Source: Listeria farberi
GTDB lineage: Bacteria > Bacillota > Bacilli > Lactobacillales > Listeriaceae
Reading direction: 5' to 3'
Length of the DNA stretch: 64,000 bases
Assembly (NCBI RefSeq): GCF_014229245.1
Contig: NZ_JAARZJ010000003.1
Span: 124,001 to 188,000, forward strand
The notes beneath the pieces are model-generated. The model was not told where the DNA came from. It was given only the letters and a program-made list of their open reading frames with translations, and ran no database searches. The position numbers were made by a program, and so were the translations under genes. Positions 29,718-38,158 of the stretch are shown here, in pieces (positions within the stretch are counted from its first letter, which is position 1; each line of letters opens with the position of its first letter).

Positions 29718-30096
29718 AAAAATCATCACTTAATTCTTGAATACTTTCGACGTGCACTTTATTAACTAATATTCCTTGATTGGAATCATTGGACCAAAAT
29801 GGGCCATCAAGTTCCTTCGCTTCACTGGAGCTGATTTTCTTTTTATTATAAAAAGTGGCTTCCACATTGTAGCGATTCCCTTTTTCTACTGTATCCCAGC
29901 TTTCCTTAGAAAGCGGTAAAGTAATTGATTTGTTTCCAGCACCATCAATTTTGCCGGTGACGGTATTATTTTTATCTTTTTGGTCCACCACAAAGTTAAA
30001 TGTAACATCTACTTTTGACGAAGCATGTTGATAGAGGTAATAACCGCCAAAAAGTAGTATGGCTGCTAGAAGGGTGAAAATGGGGATTTTACGCAT
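29716..30096 (-). CDS. Small membrane-anchored protein of unknown function
   Basis: I do not recognise a named family. The 126-residue product has an N-terminal hydrophobic segment (about 5-23, IFTLLAAILLFGGYYLY) without a lipobox or clear cleavage site, then an external polar domain with alternating beta-like segments (VDVTFNFVVDQKD, GKIDGAGNKSITLPL, RYNVEATFYNKKKI). It is probably anchored with the domain outside. ATG is read from 30096 behind a GGAGGC-type site. It lies between aspS and glnK, convergent with aspS, and ends in the shared terminator. Confidence 0.75.
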   Translation of the reverse strand: MRKIPIFTLLAAILLFGGYYLYQHASSKVDVTFNFVVDQKDKNNTVTGKIDGAGNKSITLPLSKESWDTVEKGNRYNVEATFYNKKKISSSEAKELDGPFWSNDSNQGILVNKVHVESIQELSDDF

Positions 30097-30245
30097 AGGG
30101 AATTTCGCGCCTCCTTATCTGTTCTAAACGTTCTTCCTTTTTCATTATAAGTGTAAAAGCTAAGAAGCGGAAGGGGTAAACGCCATTTCTCATTGATTTT
30201 TTAGAATAGAGGCCCCATTTTTAATTAATTCACCATTTTAACTAT

Positions 30246-30611
30246 TCATTTTGATGGTTTATCTTGTAATGCGTCGATTCCAGTTTCGCCAGTGCTGATT
30301 TTAATGACCTCCGCAAGTGGGTAAATAAATACTTTTCCATCACCTGGCTCCCCAGTTCGCAGTGTTTCTTTAACGACTCGAAGTACATCATCAACAGGCA
30401 CCGTGGAAACAACGATTTCAATTTTCATTCGTTCATGAATATTGCTTTCTTTTTTTGTACCACGATAAAGTTCGATAAATCCTTTTTCTAAGCCTGTACC
30501 AAGTGCTTTTGTGACAGTTAGTCCGCTTACTCCGATTTTTGCAAGTTCTTTTTGAAATAAATTAAAGCGGTTTGGGCGAGTAATGATTTCGATTTTTGTT
30601 AATCCAGACAT
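30246..30611 (-). CDS. glnK: PII-like nitrogen regulator GlnK (NrgB type)
   Basis: A PII signal protein partnering with the ammonium channel. The 121-residue sequence has the PII frame (KIEIITRPNRFNLFQKEL, the IELYRG T-loop base near 46, KIEIVVSTVPVDDV, and the TGEPGDGKVFIYPL nucleotide loop). The T-loop reads YRGTKKESN: the Tyr51 uridylylated in enteric PII is Lys here, as expected for Gram-positive NrgB-type proteins, so control is probably by ligand binding. I chose ATG 30611 (MSGLTKIEI) behind AAAGGAGGC. It starts 13 bases after amtB, in one operon. Confidence 0.92.
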   Translation of the reverse strand: MSGLTKIEIITRPNRFNLFQKELAKIGVSGLTVTKALGTGLEKGFIELYRGTKKESNIHERMKIEIVVSTVPVDDVLRVVKETLRTGEPGDGKVFIYPLAEVIKISTGETGIDALQDKPSK

Positions 30612-30624
30612 ATTGTTGCCTCCT

Positions 30625-31830
30625 TTATTCTTGATATGCTTTTTCACCATGCAGCGTCAAATCAAGTCCTTTGTATTCTTGTTCTTCATTTACACGAATT
30701 GGTAAAAATAGTTTGATAATTACGACGATTATAGCTGTTACTACAGCTACATATGCCACCGTTGAGCCGATTGCAATTAATTGTTTCACTACTAGAGAAG
30801 CATTTCCGTAAAATAACCCATCTGCTCCAGCTTCATTTACTTTTGTTGTGGCAAAAAGTCCGGTTGCAATACCACCCCAAATACCTCCGATTCCGTGAAG
30901 ACCGAACGCATCAAGTGCATCGTCATATTTTACTTTGCCTTTCAACCAGAACACAGCCCAGAAGCAGAGAGCCCCGCCGAGGAAACCGATGATAAGTGAA
31001 CTTGGAACGGTAACGAATCCAGCAGCAGGAGTAATAGATACTAACCCAGCAATTGCTCCGGAAATGGTCCCTAGCATAGTTGGCTTTTTATTAGTCAACC
31101 ATTCTACCATTCCCCAGCCGATAATACCTGCAGCAGCTGCCGTATTCGTATTTACAAAAGCTATCATAGCTACATTATCAATTGTAAGGGCGCTACCAAC
31201 ATTAAATCCATACCAACCAAACCAAACTAGAATACCGCCAATAAGTGCAAGTGGTAAATTATGAGGGGAAGCAGAGTCGGCTTCTTTCCTTCGTCCAATC
31301 ATAATTGCAAGTATTAATCCTGTTACACCGGAACTAATATGGACCACATTCCCGCCGGCGAAATCAAGTGCGCCAAGGTTACGTAACCAACCACCATCAC
31401 CCCAAACCCAGTGAGCGACAGGGGAATAAACAAGTAAAGACCATAGGATAATGAAAATCAAGTAGGCGGAGAAATTCATTCGTTCTGCAAATGCCCCAGA
31501 AATGATGGCAACAGTCAAAATAGCAAAAGTCATTTGGAACATCATAAACAAAATGTGCGGAATTGCATCTGAGTAAGTGTCATTTGCCGCAAAGCCAACA
31601 TCATGAAGGAAAGTCCAGTCGAAACTGCCGATAAAGCCATTTCCGGGTGCAAAAGCTAACGAGTAGCCAACAATCACCCAAAGAATAGAAATAATTGCCA
31701 TCGAACTAAAACTATACATTGCTGTACTTAACACGTTTTTGCGGCGAACCATACCGCCATAAAATAATGCAATCCCTGGTGTCATCAACCAAACCAATAA
31801 GGTACAAAAGAACATAAATACTGATTCCAT
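30625..31830 (-). CDS. amtB: Ammonium transporter AmtB (NrgA)
   Basis: A membrane channel of the Amt/Rh family that takes up ammonium. The 401-residue protein has about eleven membrane spans, with the family motifs GGMVRRKNVLS (near 25), FAERMNFSAYLIF, GGNVVHISSGVTGL (including the first conserved pore His) and DAFGLHGIGGIWGG (second pore His). Length is standard for NrgA. ATG is read from 31830 behind AAAGGAGAG. glnK follows directly. GlnR-type operators lie upstream, so the operon should respond to nitrogen supply. Confidence 0.96.
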   Translation of the reverse strand: MESVFMFFCTLLVWLMTPGIALFYGGMVRRKNVLSTAMYSFSSMAIISILWVIVGYSLAFAPGNGFIGSFDWTFLHDVGFAANDTYSDAIPHILFMMFQMTFAILTVAIISGAFAERMNFSAYLIFIILWSLLVYSPVAHWVWGDGGWLRNLGALDFAGGNVVHISSGVTGLILAIMIGRRKEADSASPHNLPLALIGGILVWFGWYGFNVGSALTIDNVAMIAFVNTNTAAAAGIIGWGMVEWLTNKKPTMLGTISGAIAGLVSITPAAGFVTVPSSLIIGFLGGALCFWAVFWLKGKVKYDDALDAFGLHGIGGIWGGIATGLFATTKVNEAGADGLFYGNASLVVKQLIAIGSTVAYVAVVTAIIVVIIKLFLPIRVNEEQEYKGLDLTLHGEKAYQE

Positions 31831-31846
31831 ACTCGACTCTCCTTTT

Positions 31847-31863
31847 TGTTAGATAAACTAACA
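31847..31863 (-). promoter_or_regulatory. GlnR-type operator in the amtB 5' UTR
   Basis: A 17-base palindrome, TGTTA, seven bases, TAACA, fully matches the GlnR/TnrA consensus TGTNA-N7-TNACA. It lies between the promoter and the ribosome site. Confidence 0.8.
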
Positions 31864-31885
31864 TATAATATTTTATTTATGCGTT

Positions 31886-31914
31886 TATAATACACTATAT
31901 TCAAATAAAGGCAA
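31886..31914 (-). promoter_or_regulatory. amtB-glnK promoter
   Basis: On the minus strand TTGCCT (31914-31909) and TATTAT (31892-31887) are spaced by 16 bases, lying between the two GlnR-type boxes. Confidence 0.6.
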
Positions 31915-31940
31915 GAATATTTTATCAATTCAATAAATTT

Positions 31941-31957
31941 GGTTAGATTATCTAACA
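31941..31957 (-). promoter_or_regulatory. Upstream GlnR-type operator of amtB
   Basis: A second near-palindrome ends in TAACA with GGTTA at the other arm, one mismatch from the GlnR consensus. It lies about 27 bases upstream of the -35, centred 94 bases from the first box. Confidence 0.65.
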
Positions 31958-32041
31958 TATAGCGTTTTCAATTGGGTCTTTTTTAGATTTATTTCAGAAT
32001 AATCAGATAAATAAATGGGTTAGTTTCCGCAAAATGGTAGA

Positions 32042-32071
32042 TAAAAAGCCTATTAAAAAATAGGCTTTTTC
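32042..32071 (-). terminator. Terminator after cymR
   Basis: AAAAAGCCTA and TAGGCTTTTT form a symmetrical stem just beyond the cymR stop. Confidence 0.85.
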
Positions 32072-32073
32072 CA

Positions 32074-32496
32074 TTAAATATAAAACATATAACCATCAGT
32101 TAGTTCAGAATCAGTAGAATGTTTTAGTAAGTCAGCAAGAGTAGTTTGATCTAGCACATCGCGGACAGCATTACGCATTCGAGTCCAAAGTTCTCTCTGG
32201 GCAGCTTCTTCATCATCCATACTTTCAACGAGTACAATAGGCCCTTCCAGTGTGCGGATAATGTCACCGGCAGTAATTTTTTCAGGATCGCCATTTAATA
32301 CATATCCACCGTGTGCACCGCGGATGCTTTTGACGATTCCTGCATTACGAAGCGGTCCGATTAATTGTTCTAAATAATGCTCGGATAAATTTTTATCTTG
32401 CGCAATACTGCGAAGAGAGATTGGCCCATCACCAATCCTTTTCGCAAGTTCAAGTGTTATTGTTAAGCCATAACGGCCCTTTGTTGTAATTTTCAT
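32074..32496 (-). CDS. cymR: Rrf2-family cysteine-metabolism repressor CymR
   Basis: CymR is the master repressor of cysteine and methionine sulfur uptake, acting with CysK in Bacillus. The 140-residue protein has the Rrf2 winged helix (MKITTKGRYGLTITLELA, then ISLRSIAQDKNLSEHYLEQLIGPLR with the recognition helix, and the wing RGAHGGYVL). It contains no cysteine, so unlike IscR-type Rrf2 regulators it cannot hold an iron-sulfur cluster, which fits CymR. ATG 32496 lies behind CTGGAGGTT; the ORF extends to 32529 without a ribosome site. It is divergent from rarA and near a cysteine desulfurase gene, as in Bacillus. Confidence 0.9.
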   Translation of the reverse strand: MKITTKGRYGLTITLELAKRIGDGPISLRSIAQDKNLSEHYLEQLIGPLRNAGIVKSIRGAHGGYVLNGDPEKITAGDIIRTLEGPIVLVESMDDEEAAQRELWTRMRNAVRDVLDQTTLADLLKHSTDSELTDGYMFYI

Positions 32497-32589
32497 TTTT
32501 ATATAACCTCCAGTAATTTCAAAAAACACTTATATCGCATCTATTATATCGGAATTACTGTCAGAAGGCAAAGAAAACAAGTGAGTGAA

Positions 32590-32603
32590 CGTACAGGTGT
32601 TCT
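32590..32603 (+). promoter_or_regulatory. LexA-like box upstream of rarA
   Basis: CGTACAGGTGTTCT matches the SOS consensus CGAACATATGTTCG at 10 of 14 positions. It lies 5 bases before the extended -10 TATGGTATAAT (TATAAT at 32609-32614), where a repressor would block polymerase. It shares GTACAGRTGTTC with the ruvA box. Confidence 0.5.
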
Positions 32604-32608
32604 TATGG

Positions 32609-32614
32609 TATAAT
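32609..32614 (+). promoter_or_regulatory. rarA -10 element
   Basis: Perfect TATAAT with an upstream TGG giving an extended -10; the -35 is poor. Confidence 0.6.
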
Positions 32615-32645
32615 AGAAAGCAAGCAAATAAGAAGGAGCGGTTAT

Positions 32646-33929
32646 ATGGCAATTCAACCTTTAGCTTACCGGATGCGCCCGAAAGCGCTAGATGAAATCG
32701 TGGGACAAACGCACTTAGTCGGTAAAGATAAAATTATTTATCGGATGGTCAAAGCAAAACAATTATCTTCTATGATATTATATGGACCGCCTGGAATTGG
32801 AAAAACCTCGATTGCAAGTGCGATTGCTGGTAGCACCAAATATGCGTTTCGTACGTTAAATGCTGTAACAAATAATAAAAAAGATATGGAAGTAGTAGCA
32901 GCCGAGGCGAAAATGAGTGGTACTGTTATTCTTCTATTGGATGAAGTACATCGTTTAGATAAAGCGAAACAGGATTTTTTACTTCCTTTGCTTGAAAGTG
33001 GTGCGATTATTTTAATTGGTGCAACGACAAGTAATCCTTATATCGCAATCAATCCTGCAATTCGAAGTAGGACACAAATTTTTGAGTTAAAACCTTTAAC
33101 GGTAGAAGATATTATGATAACAATGGACCGGGCTCTTCGTGATAAAGAACGTGGACTCGGAAACTATGAAGTGGAAATAGATGAATTTGCGAAAAAACAT
33201 TTTGCTACAGCGAGTAATGGTGATGTACGTAGTGCTCTTAATGCGCTGGAGCTTGCTGTTATTTCTTCTGAACCAAATGAGGACGGGATTATTCATATTA
33301 CGCTTGATGTGGCGGAAGAGTGTTTGCAAAAGAAAAGTCTTGCACATGATAAAGACGGCGATGCTCATTACGATGTTTTAAGTGCTTTTCAAAAATCAGT
33401 TCGTGGTAGTGATGTTAATGCAGCGCTTCATTATATGGGACGTTTGATTGAAGCGGGGGATTTAGTGAGTATTAGCAGGAGAATGCTTGTTATGGCTTAT
33501 GAGGACATTGGTCTTGCAAATCCACAAGCTGGAGCGCATACACTTGCTGCAATTCAAACAGCAGAAAAAGTAGGATTTCCTGAGGCACGAATTCCGCTTG
33601 CAAATGCTGTTATTGAACTCTGTCTTTCACCGAAGTCAAATTCTGCTATTATGGCAATTGACGCAGCATTAGCTGATATTCGCCAGGGAAATAGCGGCGA
33701 AGTACCTGATCATTTACGTGATGGTCATTATTCGGGGGCTAAAAAACTTGGTCGAGCAATTGATTACAAGTATCCGCATAATTACGATAATGCATGGGTG
33801 GATCAACAATATTTACCCGATCGGCTCAAAAATAAATTATATTATGACCCGAAATTCACTTCTAAATTCGAGCAAACAATTGCTGGTGTGTACCAAAAAA
33901 TTAATGAAAATAAAGCAAAAAAAGAATAA
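32646..33929 (+). CDS. rarA: Replication-associated recombination AAA+ ATPase RarA/MgsA
   Basis: RarA (MgsA, YrvN) is a clamp-loader-like ATPase acting at stalled replication forks. The 427-residue protein has MAIQPLAYRMRPKALDEIVGQ at the N terminus, Walker A GPPGIGKTS (near 48), Walker B LLDEVHRLD (near 98), a sensor segment GATTSNPYIAINPAIRSR with the arginine finger, and the family C-terminal tetramerisation domain (RRMLVMAYEDIGLANP, HYSGAKKLG). ATG 32646 follows AGAAGGAGCG. Divergent from cymR; 6S RNA lies beyond. Confidence 0.95.
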   Translation: MAIQPLAYRMRPKALDEIVGQTHLVGKDKIIYRMVKAKQLSSMILYGPPGIGKTSIASAIAGSTKYAFRTLNAVTNNKKDMEVVAAEAKMSGTVILLLDEVHRLDKAKQDFLLPLLESGAIILIGATTSNPYIAINPAIRSRTQIFELKPLTVEDIMITMDRALRDKERGLGNYEVEIDEFAKKHFATASNGDVRSALNALELAVISSEPNEDGIIHITLDVAEECLQKKSLAHDKDGDAHYDVLSAFQKSVRGSDVNAALHYMGRLIEAGDLVSISRRMLVMAYEDIGLANPQAGAHTLAAIQTAEKVGFPEARIPLANAVIELCLSPKSNSAIMAIDAALADIRQGNSGEVPDHLRDGHYSGAKKLGRAIDYKYPHNYDNAWVDQQYLPDRLKNKLYYDPKFTSKFEQTIAGVYQKINENKAKKE

Positions 33930-33958
33930 AAAAATACCAAACTGAAAAGTCGCTAACA

Positions 33959-33987
33959 TTGAAATTTCGTCTTTCATATGGTATTCT
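33959..33987 (+). promoter_or_regulatory. 6S RNA promoter
   Basis: TTGAAA (33959-33964), a 17-base spacer and TATTCT (33982-33987) set the start near 33995. Confidence 0.75.
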
Positions 33988-33994
33988 AAGTTAA

Positions 33995-34200
33995 GAAAAG
34001 AAACCCTAATGTATTCGATATAGTTCCTGATATTTTTGAACCGAACAATTTTTTATACCTAGGGAGCTTGGAGTTCCGGCGCGGCGCACATGCCTTCACA
34101 CGAGGAAGTGCAAACCGTTAGACAGAGCACCCACCTGCTTTAATTGAGAGCGGGTTCAAAGGAAGGGAATCCTAAACGGTACGATTGGGGTTTCTTTTTT
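33995..34200 (+). ncRNA. ssrS: 6S RNA
   Basis: The 382-base gap between rarA and the cysteine desulfurase gene holds a structured RNA. Its ends pair (AAACCCTAAT at 34001 with ATTGGGGTTT at 34184-34193), a large internal bubble is flanked by stems including CCTAGGGAGCTTGGAGTTCC, and GC-rich hairpins such as the one around CACATGCC...GAGGAAGTG follow. It ends at a T run (34191-34201). 6S RNA mimics an open promoter and sequesters SigA-RNA polymerase in stationary phase. The position between rarA and the desulfurase gene and the size (about 195-200 bases) fit Listeria 6S RNA; the ends are approximate. Confidence 0.85.
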
Positions 34201-34225
34201 TGTATGTAAATAGGAGTTATTCCTC

Positions 34226-34255
34226 TTTACTTTACAAGAGTATTGCTGTTACAAT
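34226..34255 (+). promoter_or_regulatory. Promoter of the desulfurase-mnmA operon
   Basis: TTTACT (34226-34231), an 18-base spacer and TACAAT (34250-34255). Confidence 0.55.
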
Positions 34256-34311
34256 AAGAAACGATTAACGGCGAAAAGGAATTCGTCACTAAAAAAAGGA
34301 CGCGATAAAAA

Positions 34312-35460
34312 ATGGAAAACAGAATTTACTTAGACCATGCAGCGACAAGTCCGATTCATCCAGAAGTTATCCAAACGATGCTTGGCGCAATTACTAATAC
34401 GTACGGCAATCCATCTAGTATTCATTATGCTGGTCGAGAGGCAAGAAAAGCACTTGATGAAGCACGTCATACTATTGCCCAAAGTATTCAAGCTGAAGAA
34501 AAAGAGATTATTTTTACTAGTGGCGGTACAGAAGGCGATAACTTGGCTCTTATTGGAACTGCTTTAGCACATAAAGAAAATAGAAAACATATTATCACCT
34601 CACAGATTGAACATCATGCTGTTTTAAAAACATGTGAATATCTTGAAACACAAGGTTTTGAAGTCACTTATTTACCAGTAGATGAGCATGGGATAGTGTC
34701 TAGTGAGAGCGTGCAAAAAGCTTTACGCCCTGATACAATTCTTGTTTCTATTATGTATGGTAATAATGAAATTGGTACTATTCAGCCGATTGCAGAGATT
34801 GGTGCTGTACTTCTTGACCACCAAGCCGTTTTTCATACAGATGCAGTACAAGCTTACGGGCTATTAAATATAAATGTAACAGAACTCGGAGTAGATTTAT
34901 TAACTACTTCTTCTCATAAAATAAATGGACCACGCGGTGTAGGCTTTTTATACGTCAAAAATGGTACACGTCTTGCATATCAAATGCACGGAGGGGAACA
35001 AGAACGAAAACGTCGTGCTGGGACTGAAAACTTAGCAGGTATCTGTGGTCTTAGTGCAGCTTCTACTATTATGACAAATGAACGTGAACTTAAAAATGAG
35101 GAATATGTTTCCTTTAAAAAGCGCATGGCGGAAATTTGGCGTGCAGCAGGCTTAGATTTTGAAGTGAACGGTTTAGAAGCGAACACATTACCACATGTTT
35201 TTAGCGTGCGTTTCCCAGGAGTTTCTATTGAGCAATTACTGATGAATTTAGACATGGAAGGCATTGCTGTTTCTAGTGGTTCAGCATGTACAGCGGGAAC
35301 TGTTGATCCTTCTCATGTTTTAGTAGCTCTTTTTGGAGAAAATCATCCGGCAATTCAAGAAACAGTTCGAATTAGCTTCGGGCTAGGAAATCATTTGGAA
35401 GAAATAGAGATAGCGGCTACGAAAGTTAGTGAAGTCGTGACGCGTTTAATGAAAATTTAA
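34312..35460 (+). CDS. Cysteine desulfurase (YrvO type)
   Basis: A PLP-dependent NifS/IscS-family enzyme that takes sulfur from cysteine as a protein persulfide. The 382-residue protein has IYLDHAATSPIHPEV at the N terminus, the PLP lysine in TSSHKINGPRG (near 204) and the persulfide cysteine in SSGSACTAG (near 327). It lies 18 bases before mnmA. In B. subtilis the same neighbour, YrvO, is the dedicated sulfur donor to MnmA for tRNA 2-thiouridine, and I infer the same here; there is no iscU or iscR in the window. Start ATG 34312 follows AAAAAAGGACG. Confidence 0.93.
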   Translation: MENRIYLDHAATSPIHPEVIQTMLGAITNTYGNPSSIHYAGREARKALDEARHTIAQSIQAEEKEIIFTSGGTEGDNLALIGTALAHKENRKHIITSQIEHHAVLKTCEYLETQGFEVTYLPVDEHGIVSSESVQKALRPDTILVSIMYGNNEIGTIQPIAEIGAVLLDHQAVFHTDAVQAYGLLNINVTELGVDLLTTSSHKINGPRGVGFLYVKNGTRLAYQMHGGEQERKRRAGTENLAGICGLSAASTIMTNERELKNEEYVSFKKRMAEIWRAAGLDFEVNGLEANTLPHVFSVRFPGVSIEQLLMNLDMEGIAVSSGSACTAGTVDPSHVLVALFGENHPAIQETVRISFGLGNHLEEIEIAATKVSEVVTRLMKI

Positions 35461-36594
<1,134 letters not shown>

Positions 36595-36600
36595 AATTAG

Positions 36601-36639
36601 AACCGGAGAATCTTGTTTTCTACGAGACTCCGGTTTTTT
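36601..36639 (+). terminator. Terminator after mnmA
   Basis: AACCGGAG and CTCCGGTT pair around a loop, followed by six T. Confidence 0.85.
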
Positions 36640-36675
36640 CCTGTGCAAATGAGTTATTTTAAAGCATTTTTATGG

Positions 36676-36681
36676 TAAAAT
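36676..36681 (+). promoter_or_regulatory. Probable promoter of the hydrolase-TPR-recD2 operon
   Basis: Extended -10 TATGGTAAAAT (TAAAAT at 36676-36681); the -35 is weak. Confidence 0.45.
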
Positions 36682-36711
36682 ATTAAGCGAAACAAGGAAA
36701 AGAGGTCCTTT

Positions 36712-37452
36712 ATGAAAAAGTTAGCGATTTTTGGGAGTGCAATAGCTATATTTTGTCTTCTTATTTGGGGGTATTTTTATTTTAATTCTGAACCATCAAA
36801 TGTAGCAGAAGAAGCTGCAAACTCAACAAAAACGGTGGATGTGCTTGAGGAAAATGATATACTTGTTTTTACTCCGCGAAAGTCGGATGCAGGAATTAGC
36901 GTTATTTTGTATCCAGGAGCCTTTGTGGATGCACTGAGCTATGCGCCACTTGCGAATAAACTAGCTTCGAGCGGTTATAAAACATACATTGCTGAGATGC
37001 CTCTTAATTTAGCTGTATTTGGCAAAAATCGTGCGGCTGATATTATTGATGAAGCACCTGATGAAAAGTTTGTCATTGGCGGTCATTCGCTTGGAGGCGT
37101 TATGTCTTCCCGATTTGCCCATGAAAACGAGAATGAAATCGAAGGCGTGTTTTTCTTAGCGAGTTATCCTGATAAAAAAGGTTCGCTGAAAAATGCCTCT
37201 TTCCCAGCGCTTTCCATAACTGGGACAAAAGATGATGTTTTAAATAAAGATGCTTATGATAAAAATAAAAAATACTTGCCTAAAGATACTACATTTGTGT
37301 CTATTGAAGGTGGAAATCATGCGCAATTCGGGTCATACGGAGCTCAGCATGGTGACGGGAAGGCTACTATTAGTGAGGCGGAACAAACTGATCAAGTTTC
37401 AAATGCGCTAGTAGCATGGTTAAATACGTCTGTAAAAAACCAAGAAAAATAG
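36712..37452 (+). CDS. Membrane-anchored alpha/beta hydrolase
   Basis: A 246-residue protein with an N-terminal hydrophobic anchor (about 5-24) and an external alpha/beta-hydrolase domain. The nucleophile elbow GGHSLGGV (Ser in GxSxG, near 128), a candidate acid in TGTKDD (near 175) and the catalytic His in GGNHAQFG (near 203) are present, and an ISVILYPGAFVD oxyanion-side strand precedes them. This fits the alpha/beta hydrolase 5 group; the substrate is unknown. There is no lipobox. It starts an apparent operon with the TPR gene (13-base gap) and recD2, though the functions seem unrelated. Confidence 0.85.
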   Translation: MKKLAIFGSAIAIFCLLIWGYFYFNSEPSNVAEEAANSTKTVDVLEENDILVFTPRKSDAGISVILYPGAFVDALSYAPLANKLASSGYKTYIAEMPLNLAVFGKNRAADIIDEAPDEKFVIGGHSLGGVMSSRFAHENENEIEGVFFLASYPDKKGSLKNASFPALSITGTKDDVLNKDAYDKNKKYLPKDTTFVSIEGGNHAQFGSYGAQHGDGKATISEAEQTDQVSNALVAWLNTSVKNQEK

Positions 37453-37465
37453 AGGAGAATTTAAA

Positions 37466-38134
37466 ATGGATAAAAATCAATTAGGAATCAAACAAATGCA
37501 AGAGGGAAATTTAGAAGAAGCAGTTAAACTATTTACGGAAGTAATTGAAGAACATCCTAGTGATCCAGTTGGTTATATTAATTTTGGTAATGTTTTACTA
37601 TCAATGGATGATTTTGAACGCGCAGAATTATTTTTCAAAAGAGCTCTTGAACTAGATGATACAGTTCCGGCGGCTTATTATAGCCTAGGAAATTTATATT
37701 ACGAGTTAGAATGTTTTCAAGAAGCAGCGGATAGCTTCCAAAATGCAACAAAACAAGGAATGGAAAACGGCGATTTATTCTTTATGTTAGGAATGAGTTT
37801 TGTTCAAATGGAAGAGTTAACGCTAGCTATGCCTTATTTACTTAGAAGTGTCGAATTAAATCCAGAAGATAGTGAAGCGTTATTTCAATATGGTATCGTT
37901 CTTGCTCGTAGCGGGTTTTACGAAGATGCGATTAATATGCTTGAAAGAGTACTTCTTATTAAACAAGAAGATCCAGATGCACTTTATAATATCGGAGCTG
38001 CTTATCTGGCATGGCAAGGCGACATCGTACTTGCAAAAAATTACTTTGAACGAGCGCTAGCAACTGGAACATCGCATGAACTTGCTGAGAATGCTTTAAA
38101 TGCTATTCAAGATTTAGAAAACGAAGCGGAATAA
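37466..38134 (+). CDS. Tetratricopeptide-repeat protein
   Basis: A 222-residue soluble protein built almost wholly from about six TPR units (for example AVKLFTEVIEEHPSDPVGYI, then AELFFKRALELDD, then AADSFQNATKQG), each with the small-residue pattern of the repeat. TPR proteins form scaffolds for protein contacts; no enzymatic domain is present. The orthologue YrrB of B. subtilis lies at the same place, before recD2 (yrrC). It follows the hydrolase by 13 bases and precedes recD2 by 24. Confidence 0.9.
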   Translation: MDKNQLGIKQMQEGNLEEAVKLFTEVIEEHPSDPVGYINFGNVLLSMDDFERAELFFKRALELDDTVPAAYYSLGNLYYELECFQEAADSFQNATKQGMENGDLFFMLGMSFVQMEELTLAMPYLLRSVELNPEDSEALFQYGIVLARSGFYEDAINMLERVLLIKQEDPDALYNIGAAYLAWQGDIVLAKNYFERALATGTSHELAENALNAIQDLENEAE

Positions 38135-38158
38135 ACTATAGAAAGGAGGCGGTTTAAG

